From: Trametes villosa
Taxonomy: Eukaryota; Basidiomycota; Agaricomycetes; Polyporales; Polyporaceae
NCBI GenBank assembly: GCA_002964805.2
Contig: PUDQ02000001.1
Span: forward strand, 9,572,001-9,636,000
DNA: 64,000 nucleotides
Direction of reading: 5' to 3'
Shown here: positions 1 through 9,453 of the stretch, piece after piece
Layout: every line of letters starts with the position of its first letter
Position numbering within the stretch: position 1 is the stretch's first letter
Translations under genes and position numbers: made by a program
Notes under the pieces: generated by a model
Seen by the model: only the letters and a program-made list of their open reading frames with translations
Told to the model about the DNA's origin: nothing
The model's database searches: none

Positions 1-2237
1 GGAGAAATGCGAGTTTGAAGTTCAACGGGTAGAATTCCTAGGAGCAATCGTGTCGCCAGGACAGGTATCAATGGACCCAGTCAAACTCGACGGACTAAAG
101 GACTGGCCAACTCCAACAACAGTCAAACAGGTCCAAAGCTTCCTAGGATTTGCAAACTTCTATCGGAGGTTTATACGGGGATTCGCCGACCTAGCAAGAC
201 CCTTGAATGACCTCACTCGGAAGGATAACCCATGGAAGTGGACCCCCGCATGCGAACAAGCGTTCCAAGACATCAAGAAGCGCTTCATCGAGGAGCCTAT
301 TTTGCTTCAACCGGATGTATCAAAACCATTCCAAATCGAGTGCGACGCGTCCAAAGTCGCCACCGGGGCGGTGTTGAGGCAAAAAGGGGAGGAAGGGATA
401 TGGCACCCCTGTGCATATCTATCAAAATCCTTTACCGAAACCGAACGCAACTACCAGATCTACGACCGCGAACTTCTTGCCATCATCCGAGCACTGGAAA
501 CGTGGACACTGGAGACACTACATCGAGGGCGCCAAACAACCCGTAGAAATCCTATCAGACCACAAGAACTTGACATATTGGCGCAGTGCTAGAAAACTCA
601 ACCGAAGACAAGCACGATGGAGCAACTTCTTATCCGAATTCAACTACGTCATCAGACACCTACCAGGAAAAAGCCTGGTCCAAGCCGACGCTCTATCCAG
701 AAGACCGGACCACGACCCGGGAGACCACGATAACGAAGAAGTCACCATGATCCCGGGAGATCTATTCGCCAAGGCAGTCCACGTTGACCTCCAGGAATTA
801 ATCCGCAGCACCACTTCTCGTGACAAATCAGTCATGGACTCAACCAATGGAGCGTGGCACCTCAAGAAGGAACCTATTTTTGGAACAAAAACCGACTGGC
901 GCATGGACGACGGCATTGTTCTCTTCAAAGGGAAAGTCTATGTCCCACCAGAAGATAATATCCGTCGAGAAGTAGTCCGCCTACATCACGAACCAGCGGT
1001 CATGGGACATCCCGGAATCCAAAAAACCTTCGAACTTGTCAGCCGAGAATACTGGTGGCCAGGCATGCGACACTTCATCACCCAATACGTCAAAGGATGC
1101 GCAACATGCCAAACCGCTAAAGTCAACACACATCCCACCAAACCCGGAATGATGCCTATTCCACATAGCGGATCAACAAGACCATTAGGCACAATAACCA
1201 TGGACTATGTCACCGGACTCCCTTTATCCAACGGGTTCGACGCAATCCAAGTGGTTGTTGACCACGACGAATCCAAGGCTATTGTTCTCTCGGAATGTAC
1301 AAAGGAAACCAACGCCATGGACACCGCACATCTTCTCGTGAGAGATGTCTACTCCCGATTTGGACTACCGGACCGCATCATATCCGACCGAGGCCCACAA
1401 TTCATATCACACGCATATCAAGAAATGAATAAACTCCTCGGGATTGGCCAATCGCTCAGCACGTCTCATCACCCTCAAACCGACGGACAATCAGAACGGA
1501 CCATTCAAGAAATCGAAGTCGCATTACGAATCTATTGTGGGAACTACCCCGACACGTGGAGCACCCTCTTGCCACAATTTGAATTCGCGCACAATCACCG
1601 GACTCATTCCGTCACTGGGAAAAGCCCCTTCGAACTTCTGATGGGATATCAACCACGAGCTATAGGCACCGTACACCCTAAGCCCAAGCATCCCAGCACG
1701 GAAGAACGATTGAATCACCTCAAGGAACTCCGAGAAAACGCCATCGCCTCCCACGCAAAGGCCGCCGCCGCCATGGCCAAGAGACAGGCAGCAGGCAATG
1801 TGACCTTCAAGAAGGGAGATAAGGTGTTCCTCGAATCCACGAACCTCAAGTTGCCCTATCCCAACCGGAAACTCGCACCAAAACGAGAAGGTCCCTTTGT
1901 CATCGACGAAGTCATGGGACCTACCACCGTGAAACTCCGACTCCCAAAGGCATGGAAGATTCATCCAGTATTTCACACCGCCTTGATCACGCACTACCGA
2001 ACCACCCCAGAACACGGTCCGAATTACGTGTCACCACCACCGGACACAATTGACGGAGAAGAAGAGTGGGAAATCAAAGCAATTATCAATCACAGGAAGC
2101 CAGCCCGTGGAGGAATCCAGTACCTAGTCACATGGAAAGGCCGTCCGCAGCACGAGAACGAGTGGTTGCGTGAGAAAGATCTCAAACACGCACAAGCAAC
2201 TCTTCAACGCTATAAAAGGCTGCACAAGATGGCCTGA
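1..2237 (+). pseudogene. pol: gypsy pol polyprotein, partial and frameshifted (RNase H, integrase, chromodomain)
   Basis: The first frame, open from the window edge to 592, holds the connection region and RNase H start (FLGFANFYRRFI, then FQIECDASKVATGAVL and the family YDRELLAI motif). Near 500-515 the frame shifts. The family sequence after ALETW, which reads RHYIEGA, continues in another frame that stays open to 2237. A 7-base insertion (ACACTGG) next to a similar GACAC stretch explains the shift. The second frame contains the integrase HHCC finger (HHEP ... GHPG ... CATCQ), the DDE core (TMDYVTG, SDRGPQF, DGQSERTIQE) and a chromodomain near its end (IQYLVTWKGRPQHENEW). Integrase and chromodomain look intact. 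The lesion separates RNase H from integrase, so a normal polyprotein is not expected. Confidence 0.88.
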
Positions 2238-2319
2238 AGTCCCCAGACCCTGCCCACTCTGGATTCCCTCAATCCCCTCGCACTACTCCTCCTCGACTTC
2301 GACAGCCTCAGCTTCGACA

Positions 2320-3822
2320 ATGGCCCGCAACCACCGCTCTCGCCGCCAACACCGCACTCGCTCCTCGAACTCCCCCTCTCCAATCAATCGACTCCAAGCC
2401 CCCGTCCTGGGACGCCTCGTCCCTCCTACACCCTCCTTTGTGAAGGGGGTGAACCCGACCTACGACCATCTCCCTCGCCTCCCCACTGCGTCCTATTCCA
2501 ATGGGACTCTACCCGACCGGCTCGGGTGGACTCTCCTCCACCCCGATCTCCAGGCGATTGTCAATCAACGCCTCGCCTCGCTCCCCGGAACACGTCACTG
2601 GGTCGACGTGTACCGGATGTGCGGCGACGTCCTTCCCGCTCTCCGCCACATGGACAACTATGTCCAGAACCATCCGGATCCCCAAGAGATCGTTTTCCTC
2701 AGGCAGGCCAACGTCTCCTACACCTCCGCCTTCAGCAGGATTGTCCAGATCGCCGAGGTCGCCCTCAACCAAGTCGCCCTCTACCCCGCTCTGGGAAAGA
2801 TCGAAGATCTGCTTCCCCGCCGCCGCGCCGGATGGAACGCCCCGCAGCCTAACCCCACTCACGACGGACCCGCCCGCATCGACTGCATGCTGGGCACCAA
2901 CGGTAGCCGCGACCCCCTCTACAAGATCACTGAGGACACCACGAGGTGGGGAGTTCCCAACGGCAACTGGGAGAGCTGGAACGACGACAACAAGGAAAAC
3001 GAACCTCCCGTTGCGGACTCCTTGGAAGTACAAGCGTCCACTCCCAAACCCCCCTCCTCGTCGACAAGCTCGTCCTCGGAGTGGCACGACATGAGACAAG
3101 CCCTCGAGGATCGACTCACGTCTCCTGTCCGCGAGCCCGCTCACACTCCACCCATCTCCACGCCTACTCTCCTTGACCCGCCTACTCGCAGCCCGTCCCC
3201 TGAATATATCCCGCTCTCACCCTCCTCCTCGTCGTCGTCGATGCCCAGCCTCGAGACCGACGACTCTTACATGGACGACCCTAACACCGACGTCCTCGTC
3301 GCCTACATTGCTCCCATCCCCGGGAGTACTCGGGCATTCATCAGAGCGATCTGGCCAGAGGAGAAACCCATTCATCCCTCAGAGTTCGACGACGTCAACC
3401 GTCTCGCCGCCGTTCCCACCGCACTCCTTCCCCCTCTCCAGCGCGCTATGATAGCCGCATTTCGCGTCCAGACCGGCTACTATGTCCCCGACGCCGACCT
3501 GCACATGCCTTTTGCCACCCTCCGCTATGTCACCTCAACCATCGCCAAAGGGATGGACCCTCACTACCCCGGCCTCGACATGACCAGCGACAGGAACGCA
3601 AAGGCCAAGGTTTACTCCATCCGCGTCCCCATCGACAGCATTCGCGAACCTGGAGGGTGGAAGGACTTTGAGGCAGACTTGGCCACGGCAGCAGCGACCT
3701 CGTCTCAACCCACTCCCGTTCCTGCTCAAGCCCCCACGCCCCCGAAGCTTCCCGAACCCCCGAAACTCCCGGAGTTCATCGTTCGCCGTCGCAAGGCCTT
3801 CACCGACACCATGACGGACTAG
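2320..3822 (+). CDS. Extra ORF between pol and 3' LTR of the gypsy element, unknown function
   Basis: An open frame of 500 codons starts at ATG 2320, 83 bases after the pol stop, and ends 38 bases before the LTR. The product starts MARNHRSRRQHRTRSS, a basic Arg/Ser-rich head. A mostly helical, Trp/Asp-containing region follows, then a Ser/Pro/Thr-rich low-complexity middle (about residues 230-300), a second compact region (about 310-440) and a Pro-rich tail. No signal peptide or membrane segment is visible, so it does not look like an envelope protein. The frame can be extended upstream into pol but only from a GTG codon, so ATG 2320 is preferred. It contains no stops and belongs to the element by position. 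I do not recognise the family; a Gag-like or accessory structural protein is possible but unproven. Confidence 0.7.
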   Translation: MARNHRSRRQHRTRSSNSPSPINRLQAPVLGRLVPPTPSFVKGVNPTYDHLPRLPTASYSNGTLPDRLGWTLLHPDLQAIVNQRLASLPGTRHWVDVYRMCGDVLPALRHMDNYVQNHPDPQEIVFLRQANVSYTSAFSRIVQIAEVALNQVALYPALGKIEDLLPRRRAGWNAPQPNPTHDGPARIDCMLGTNGSRDPLYKITEDTTRWGVPNGNWESWNDDNKENEPPVADSLEVQASTPKPPSSSTSSSSEWHDMRQALEDRLTSPVREPAHTPPISTPTLLDPPTRSPSPEYIPLSPSSSSSSMPSLETDDSYMDDPNTDVLVAYIAPIPGSTRAFIRAIWPEEKPIHPSEFDDVNRLAAVPTALLPPLQRAMIAAFRVQTGYYVPDADLHMPFATLRYVTSTIAKGMDPHYPGLDMTSDRNAKAKVYSIRVPIDSIREPGGWKDFEADLATAAATSSQPTPVPAQAPTPPKLPEPPKLPEFIVRRRKAFTDTMTD

Positions 3823-3848
3823 GCGTTGACCTGGAAGGTCAACCTAAA

Positions 3849-3859
3849 GGGGGGGGTAG
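3849..3859 (+). other. Polypurine tract of gypsy element
   Basis: A run of eight G followed by TAG lies directly against the LTR start, the expected place for priming of plus-strand DNA synthesis. The preceding bases (CTAAA) are partly purine as well. Confidence 0.75.
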
Positions 3860-4231
3860 TGTTACAATTTCATCCTCGGTTCCTAATCCGGCCAATGACT
3901 CGACCTGACTCATTCTGACTCAGCCCCTATATTTAGTCCATATGACTCGTCCTGACTCCTCATGACTCATCCTGACTGCGGTGTACTATACTTAGCTCAG
4001 ACCTGACTCATACTGACTGCGGACGTGCTGCAGCAGTGCTGCGCTTCACTGCGGATCTGCTGCGCAGATCCTTCCCCCACAGTATATAAGGACCCCCTCT
4101 CTCCCTCTCTTTTCCCCAGTTTCGATCTCCTGTTTCATCCTGTAACAACTCATACTCTTGACTCATCAATCTACTTGTTATTTATAACTCTTTGAGTGCG
4201 CTCGAACGCCACTTCAAGCGTTATCTTAACA
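3860..4231 (+). repeat. 3' LTR of the Ty3/gypsy element
   Basis: The LTR is 372 bp, begins TGTTA and ends TAACA, a perfect 5-bp terminal inverted repeat. It has a TATA box (TATATAAG at 4083-4090) and an AT-rich stretch near 4170-4190 that may hold the polyadenylation signal. The polypurine tract abuts its left end. Its right end falls inside the coding frame of the minus-strand HET gene. The 5-bp target duplication would be GGGGG (4232-4236) but the partner copy is outside the window. Confidence 0.9.
3906..4165 (+). promoter_or_regulatory. Cluster of five TGACTCA (Gcn4/AP-1-type) sites in the LTR
   Basis: Perfect TGACTCA heptamers occur at 3906-3912, 3916-3922, 3963-3969, 4004-4010 and 4159-4165, with further TGACTCG/TGACTCC/TGACTGC variants between them. 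Four lie upstream of the TATA box at 4083 and one lies downstream of it. TGACTCA is the known site of fungal Gcn4/CPC1 bZIP activators. That the element answers amino-acid starvation is inference only. Confidence 0.55.
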
Positions 4232-5446
4232 GGGGGTGCGGAATGGGAGGTCAATGACTCTGGGCTGGTCGGGACCGGTGTCGGGCCAGTCGATGCGCAC
4301 GTATGCCTGGTCGTCCTCGATTCCTTGTAACGCCACCGCCCGCCAGAGATTCGACGATCCGTCCCGGCACGCTAGAGCCCCTATGTATATATTTCTCTGT
4401 CTTGTGGGACGTAGAGGGAGCTGGATACGTATGCCATAGTTCGTGCGAGAGAAGTGGGGCTCCGTGAGGGGCTGCGACCCGAGAGCAGTTGCCAGGCTAC
4501 GGCCGGAAGTGGTGAGGATGTCTGAGCAACCGAAGAAGTCGCTGGGCTTCGATGCAAGCAAGTTACGAGGACCAGAGTAGGCCTCGAGGTCGTAGCCGCT
4601 GAGCTGCCTTGTCGGAACACATGAAGGAGGAACTTCGCGCAATCGCAGGTAAGAGGCCCAAGCGAAGATGCTTTGATCCGGGGACTGCTGGATAATCTCG
4701 AGCTGCAGACGCCAGAACGCCTTCTCCCCGCCCTCGCCGTAGATGATAGACATACTGACATCGAACAGACCCACAAGGGAGTACGCCCGGTCTTCCGGTC
4801 GAGTTGTCGTCCGGTTACTGGCCCAAGACATGCGCGCCGCGACGCTGAACCTAGAGAAGTCGAGTCGATTCGCGTCGTCGGACTTCGCCTCCAGCAGTGT
4901 ACGGTCGATGTTCGTGATCTCTGCCACCGTCGTGGCCAGCTCTGCCCGAGTTCCGATGGGGGTCCAGTCCGTGTAAAGAAAGACGAGGCAGTCGGCCGCC
5001 GGGGCGATGAGCTCCTGCAACGTCCAGCCGCGAGTGAACCAGACACTCGCCCGGAACTCCGAGCCCCCGGTCCTCAGATCCCCTGCAGTGACGTCCTTGA
5101 GATACGCGAAGCAGACCTTCGCGTCGCGGTAGAGCGCGAACATGGAGTTGAGGGCCTCCTGGAGCTCGGCGCTACTCGTCTTGTCGATGCAGCACATGTC
5201 CAGCCAGATCCAGTCGTAGCCCTCCGTCCTCGCGAGCTCGCATGCGCGCTGGATCTTCTTCCACGATTCTTCTTTGCCCGACTTCGGCGCCCATGTCGCC
5301 TTCTCTTCTTCCGGCAAGCGGCTTCGCTCCTGGAGCTCGGCGAAGCTAACCTCTTGGGCCTCCCAGCGATGCGAGAGGATTGCATACGGCTTGGGCGCGG
5401 CGGTGAACTCTTTCAGTTCATACTTCTCTGTGTTGAGGAGCCACAT
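4226..5446 (-). CDS. HET-domain (heterokaryon incompatibility) protein, 3' end cut by LTR insertion
   Basis: A single open frame of 406 codons starts at ATG 5446 (MWLLNTEKYELKEF). The N-terminal half is a HET domain with its usual blocks: YAILSHRWEAQEVSFAE near residue 21, YDWIWLDMCCIDKTSSAELQEALN near residue 76, and ASVWFTRGWTLQELIAPA near residue 133. Later come PEDRAYSLVGLFDVSMSIIYGEG and EIIQQSPDQSIFAWAS, typical of basidiomycete HET proteins. HET domains trigger cell death after fusion of incompatible hyphae. The frame ends where the gypsy LTR begins: the final Cys codon and TAA stop lie in the LTR terminus (TGTTA). The natural C-terminus is therefore missing and presumably lies beyond the element, left of the window. 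The N-terminal HET domain remains and could still be made. Confidence 0.85.
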   Translation of the reverse strand: MWLLNTEKYELKEFTAAPKPYAILSHRWEAQEVSFAELQERSRLPEEEKATWAPKSGKEESWKKIQRACELARTEGYDWIWLDMCCIDKTSSAELQEALNSMFALYRDAKVCFAYLKDVTAGDLRTGGSEFRASVWFTRGWTLQELIAPAADCLVFLYTDWTPIGTRAELATTVAEITNIDRTLLEAKSDDANRLDFSRFSVAARMSWASNRTTTRPEDRAYSLVGLFDVSMSIIYGEGGEKAFWRLQLEIIQQSPDQSIFAWASYLRLREVPPSCVPTRQLSGYDLEAYSGPRNLLASKPSDFFGCSDILTTSGRSLATALGSQPLTEPHFSRTNYGIRIQLPLRPTRQRNIYIGALACRDGSSNLWRAVALQGIEDDQAYVRIDWPDTGPDQPRVIDLPFRTPC

Positions 5447-7634
5447 CGGTATGATTCTACGATGTCGAGATGCGGAGGTCGGCGGCGCTGTCGCATGGAA
5501 ATGCTTTGTCAGTACGCTGTAGCTCTAGGCGACGCTGCACGTACCAGTATGACACTACGGGTACGCGTCACTTCCAAGACTGGTGGCTGAAGCTGTGTGA
5601 TACGGTGATGATACTGGAGTAAGCTGATTGGGACGGCAGCTGAGAGTGAGAGCGAGGGCAGGGGTGTGAGCTGGCAGCCTCGAGGAGCATTGGAAGGCGA
5701 TGCGAGCTTGACGCCTCCGATATACGGCGCGTGCGCTCATGTCCAGCGCCCAAACTGAACAGCCTATGGCGTGGTGAATGGTCTAATCGGGACATCGCCG
5801 GGGGACCTCTCAAAGCTTCGTGCCAACAGGCAGCTCGGAAGACGTGAGGACATCTCTCGATGCAGCGATGCGGTCCCGGAGATCCACGCGGGGGTGGAGA
5901 GACGACCGGTACCTGGATTGTCCTGATCGACATCACCTGTAGCAGGGCTTAGTCAAGGAAAAGCAGTCGCGGTGTAGAGAAGGGGTACCTCTGCAGAAAT
6001 GAACAGTATTTGCGCGGGCGTACGTCCCGTTGTTGAAGTCTCACTTGATATGCTTCGCGCGACTTTACCTCCAAGCCCTCACTATCCCGCATAACTCCTA
6101 CTGTCAGCAACGAGCAGTAGAGCCTTCGTTCTAGTCAAAGTGTTGAAGTGCGCAGATGCCAGGCCAAGTAGGCTGTTTCCGCCGATTTATTGTTTGATCA
6201 CTGCGAACTGACGACTCAGACATAGACGAGAAACAGATAATTCGTAGTCGGAGACTAGGGTGGTCGGTCCTAGTCGTTCGGTGTGTTACAGAGCACTCCG
6301 CATACCACGGTGGTGGCGTGTTGTCTTCGCTCACTCACCTCACGGGAAATACCGGACAGCAGCGCTACGGCGCAGGCGCGCGTGCCTTGGGCTGGTGCTG
6401 GCCAGCTTCCTGCTATAGTACTTACCCAGTTTCCAGCATCGCAAACGCGCCACATTTGCTCGGACTGGGTGCGGTGCTGCCTCAAGCGGCGCTGCATCAG
6501 GCTCTACGGTGCGAAAAAGGACGCGAGACACAACACGATCAGCCTCGGGGGTTTGTGCGAGGGCGGGATCAAGCGAACGGCGGTGAGTCTGGTCGGTTAT
6601 AGCCAGTGTCGGACGAGGCTTCGCTCATAATTATAACCCTCACGCTCTGTGTGCGCAGGCTGAATGCTGCTAGCTTCGGGTGCTATGACGTCGCGCGCTG
6701 GAATCTGAGGGCAATCCGCCCCCTATCCCACGCCGCGTCCTCCGATCACAGCTTTCGTTCCTCCCACCGCCATCCCAATCGTGCGACAAGCTGAGACCGC
6801 TACAGGTCTCGTATATTGACCACGTCTAATGCACGAGACGCTTTGTGTTCCATGAACGGGGCTCAGCTTTGTGCGCACAGATGCAATTGGAGCCACGCAC
6901 GATCCACATCGAGAGACAGGCGAGCGTGTTCTTTGACCGTTCGCAGTCGCGTCGGACTATTGCGAATCTTGCGACGATCCTTGGCGACAACGACGAGGTG
7001 AGCGTTCCAGCGGCGAAGAAGATGGCGACCACTCACACTTCCGCAAGCCAAGTCCTCGGTTACGCATTTTTCAAGCGACGCTCCGCTCACAGTCCGTGCG
7101 AGGATGCGGCATCTACTCTGACCCCAATATGGGCTGTATGCCCCAGCATTGGGAGCCTACCAAATCTATCGGGTGACACGCGAAAGAGGTATCATTGTAT
7201 CGTCCGCACATCGAACTATAGTAACTGACGCGGACGAGCGGAAGTAACTAAAAGGACGTCAGCAACGCGCCAATTGTACGCCGCGTCGTTTCTCCGCAGG
7301 GTATGTTCCCCACCAAACCCAGAGACGCTTCTTTTGATAGACAGATGGTAAGAGACTGATCTGTAGCTTCCTCCGAAGTGCCGACCGTTGGGCCTCGGTG
7401 GATGCGCGGCTACACGCGTATTGTAGCGCGAGATATGCGCGGGAGCACCCTACGAACCAACCTCCTGACTCTGTCCACCTCGAGCACCGCCGTCCGGACC
7501 TGGAGCACACCATCTCGCTCAATCGTACCTCACTCAATCGCACCGCTGAAAGTCAAGAGCTATTAAGTAAGGTAGTGTCCTCATATCTGACTTCGCTGCG
7601 CCGTTTGCTCAGTCCGCCCTTGCCACAGAGGAAC
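5447..7634. other. Intergenic stretch without recognisable gene
   Basis: This region lies between the start of the HET gene and the F-box-like pseudogene. Only short frames without family similarity or coherent splice structure are present on either strand. The left part should hold the HET promoter. No repeat or RNA gene was recognised. Confidence 0.5.
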
Positions 7635-9236
7635 ATGACCTCCTCCAGCTCAGCTCTCAACATGGATGTCCTACTTAGCATCATGGCGATGTCGGATGCG
7701 CGTTCCATCTCTCGGCTCATGCGGGCCTCCCGCGATCTCTACCCTGAAGGCCCCAAGTACCTGCTCCAGACCGTGGTGAAGCTTGAGCGAGATCGAAGCG
7801 TCCGCTCGTTCGTCGCCTTCATGAGAACAGATTATCCCCATCGGTTCCCCTTCCTCTACAACCTTCATATCTCCACCGGCCGTCTCTCGGTGACGGCGTC
7901 CAACGCCGTGACGAAGTTCATCCGCGAATTCGAGCCCCTCCTGGAGATCGAGGAACTAACAATCGACCGCGCGGAGGAGTTCTTTGAGTCTCACTACGGG
8001 CTCGCGGTCGCGTTCTCTCTTCTCCGTGATGTCAAGTTCCTCAAGCTTTCTGGAGCCGGTAGACAAGCAAACGACTTCTTGATGTTCTCAAAGTCACAGC
8101 TGGTAGAGGCGGATCTCGAGATGCTACCCCTCCCTGTAGACGACGAAAGCTCTGCCAGCCAGGAGGACGAGGACGAGGATGGCGACTTCCGCAACCCGAC
8201 CGTACAGCTCAGCAACTCCTAAGAGACGCTCCACTCCCTCAAGGTGCGCTCCTGCGACACCTTCTCCGAAACCGGCGCGCTCTACGACCCCGTATATCCG
8301 CACGTCGAAGAGCTCACGCTCACCGCGTGCGAGCTCCCCATCACCGTCCACTAGGCTACGCCCGGGCCTTCCCGAACCTGCGCACGCTCACGCTCAAGAG
8401 CGACCCGCGCGAGCTCGCCACGCTCGGGGACGAGTACGACGCGTACCTCAACTTCTGCGGCATAAACAAGTGCAAGCAGATGCTCCACGGCGCCTGGGCC
8501 GCACTCGACGCCGTGCACGGCACGCTCGCCGACTACTTCCTGCTCGGGCTGATGTGCCCCGTCAAACAGGTACATTTCAAGGACGCGCGCGCCATGGACC
8601 GCGCGCTCTTCCGCTCCGTGCTTGGGGCAATGCGTCTGCAGTACATCAGCCTCAACCTCCACGGCACGGACGTCGACCTCTTCCGCGACGGCGCGTTCGT
8701 GAAGCTTATTGGGTTCGCGCGTGCTCCTTCCCGTGCGCTGCTTCGAAATCATGCTCATCCTCGCGGGCATACTCGAGCCAGAGCAGGTCGACGTGCCCAG
8801 TGCGCTTGTGAGTGCATCCCGCGCGTCTCCCCATGTTGTGTCATTGACAGGATCCATGTCTTCTCAGGATAGCCTCATCGCAGGCATACGCAAGATCCCC
8901 AACCTTCGCTCCGTAGGGCTAACATTCTTGTGCTCGGCCCTCGGGCAGCCTAGCCGGGACGCGTCGGCACCCCCTACGGCAGAGCTGCCAGTGTGTCCCG
9001 CAGAGGAGTACCTACGCGACCTGGATCTCGACGTGCTCGCCGCTCGGATAGTGCAGGACGTGCCGCCACTGCGGACGATCGCCATCACGCTCATCGGTCA
9101 CCGCGCCCGGCCCAACGCTTCTACGACGCTTGGCGAGGATGTGGAATACGAGGAGGGTGATGATGCGGTAGAAAGGATCCCGCTGTGGCGCGCTGCGGCG
9201 ATCGTCAAGTTCGAATGTGGCTCGACGAACAATTGA
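7635..9236 (+). pseudogene. F-box-like/leucine-rich protein, disrupted by a stop and two frameshifts
   Basis: ATG 7635 opens a frame (MTSSSSALNMDVLLSIMAMSD) closely resembling the intact paralogue at 33047-34626. The paralogue allows the lesions to be located. A TAA at 8220-8222 stands where the paralogue has CAA (after LSNS). At about 8352 the sequence CAC-TAGGC-TAC contains an apparent 5-base insertion that adds a stop and shifts frame. At about 8710 the frame shifts again before PVRCFEIMLILAGILEPEQVD. Downstream the frame is otherwise good, with one intron (donor after VPSAL, acceptor before DSLIAGIRKIPNLRS) and a stop at 9234-9236. High similarity along the whole length and an acidic loop (SASQEDEDEDGDF) as in the paralogue point to recent loss. 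The N-terminal 195 residues could still be translated. Confidence 0.82.
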
Positions 9237-9453
9237 AAGAGCTTCTGTCGGACTGGTAGAATGCAGTAGATGAGCGTGTATCGCAGTCATGTCCTGTGCC
9301 TTGTTCAATACCTCATAGCCCCCCGGCGTCCAAGCGACGGTCTGCCGTGTTGTCCGTATCAACAAAACTGTCTCCAGAGAAGGCTCTGCGCCACCAGTGC
9401 TGCTGAACACCGTGTATACCTCACCGCAAGACGGGGAAAATTAGTACAACGGC

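Larger units (their letters stand above)
1..4231 (+). mobile_element. Ty3/gypsy chromodomain LTR retrotransposon, 3' portion
   Basis: The window opens inside the reverse transcriptase/RNase H part of a Ty3/gypsy element. It continues through integrase, a C-terminal chromodomain, an extra ORF, a polypurine tract and a complete 3' LTR. The 5' LTR, gag, protease and most of the reverse transcriptase lie upstream of the window. The order RT, RNase H, integrase, chromodomain is that of chromoviruses, which insert by recognising chromatin marks. The element has landed in the 3' end of a HET-domain gene on the opposite strand. The pol frame carries one frameshift, so this copy is probably not autonomous. 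Confidence 0.93.

Noticed and set aside
2170..2319. N-terminal extension of the extra gypsy ORF overlapping pol
   Set aside because: The extension begins at GTG, not ATG, and overlaps the chromodomain coding sequence. ATG 2320 lies after pol.
9012..9410. Minus-strand frame after the SET gene
   Set aside because: It overlaps the 3' half of the F-box-like pseudogene on the other strand and shows no family similarity. It is most likely a shadow frame.
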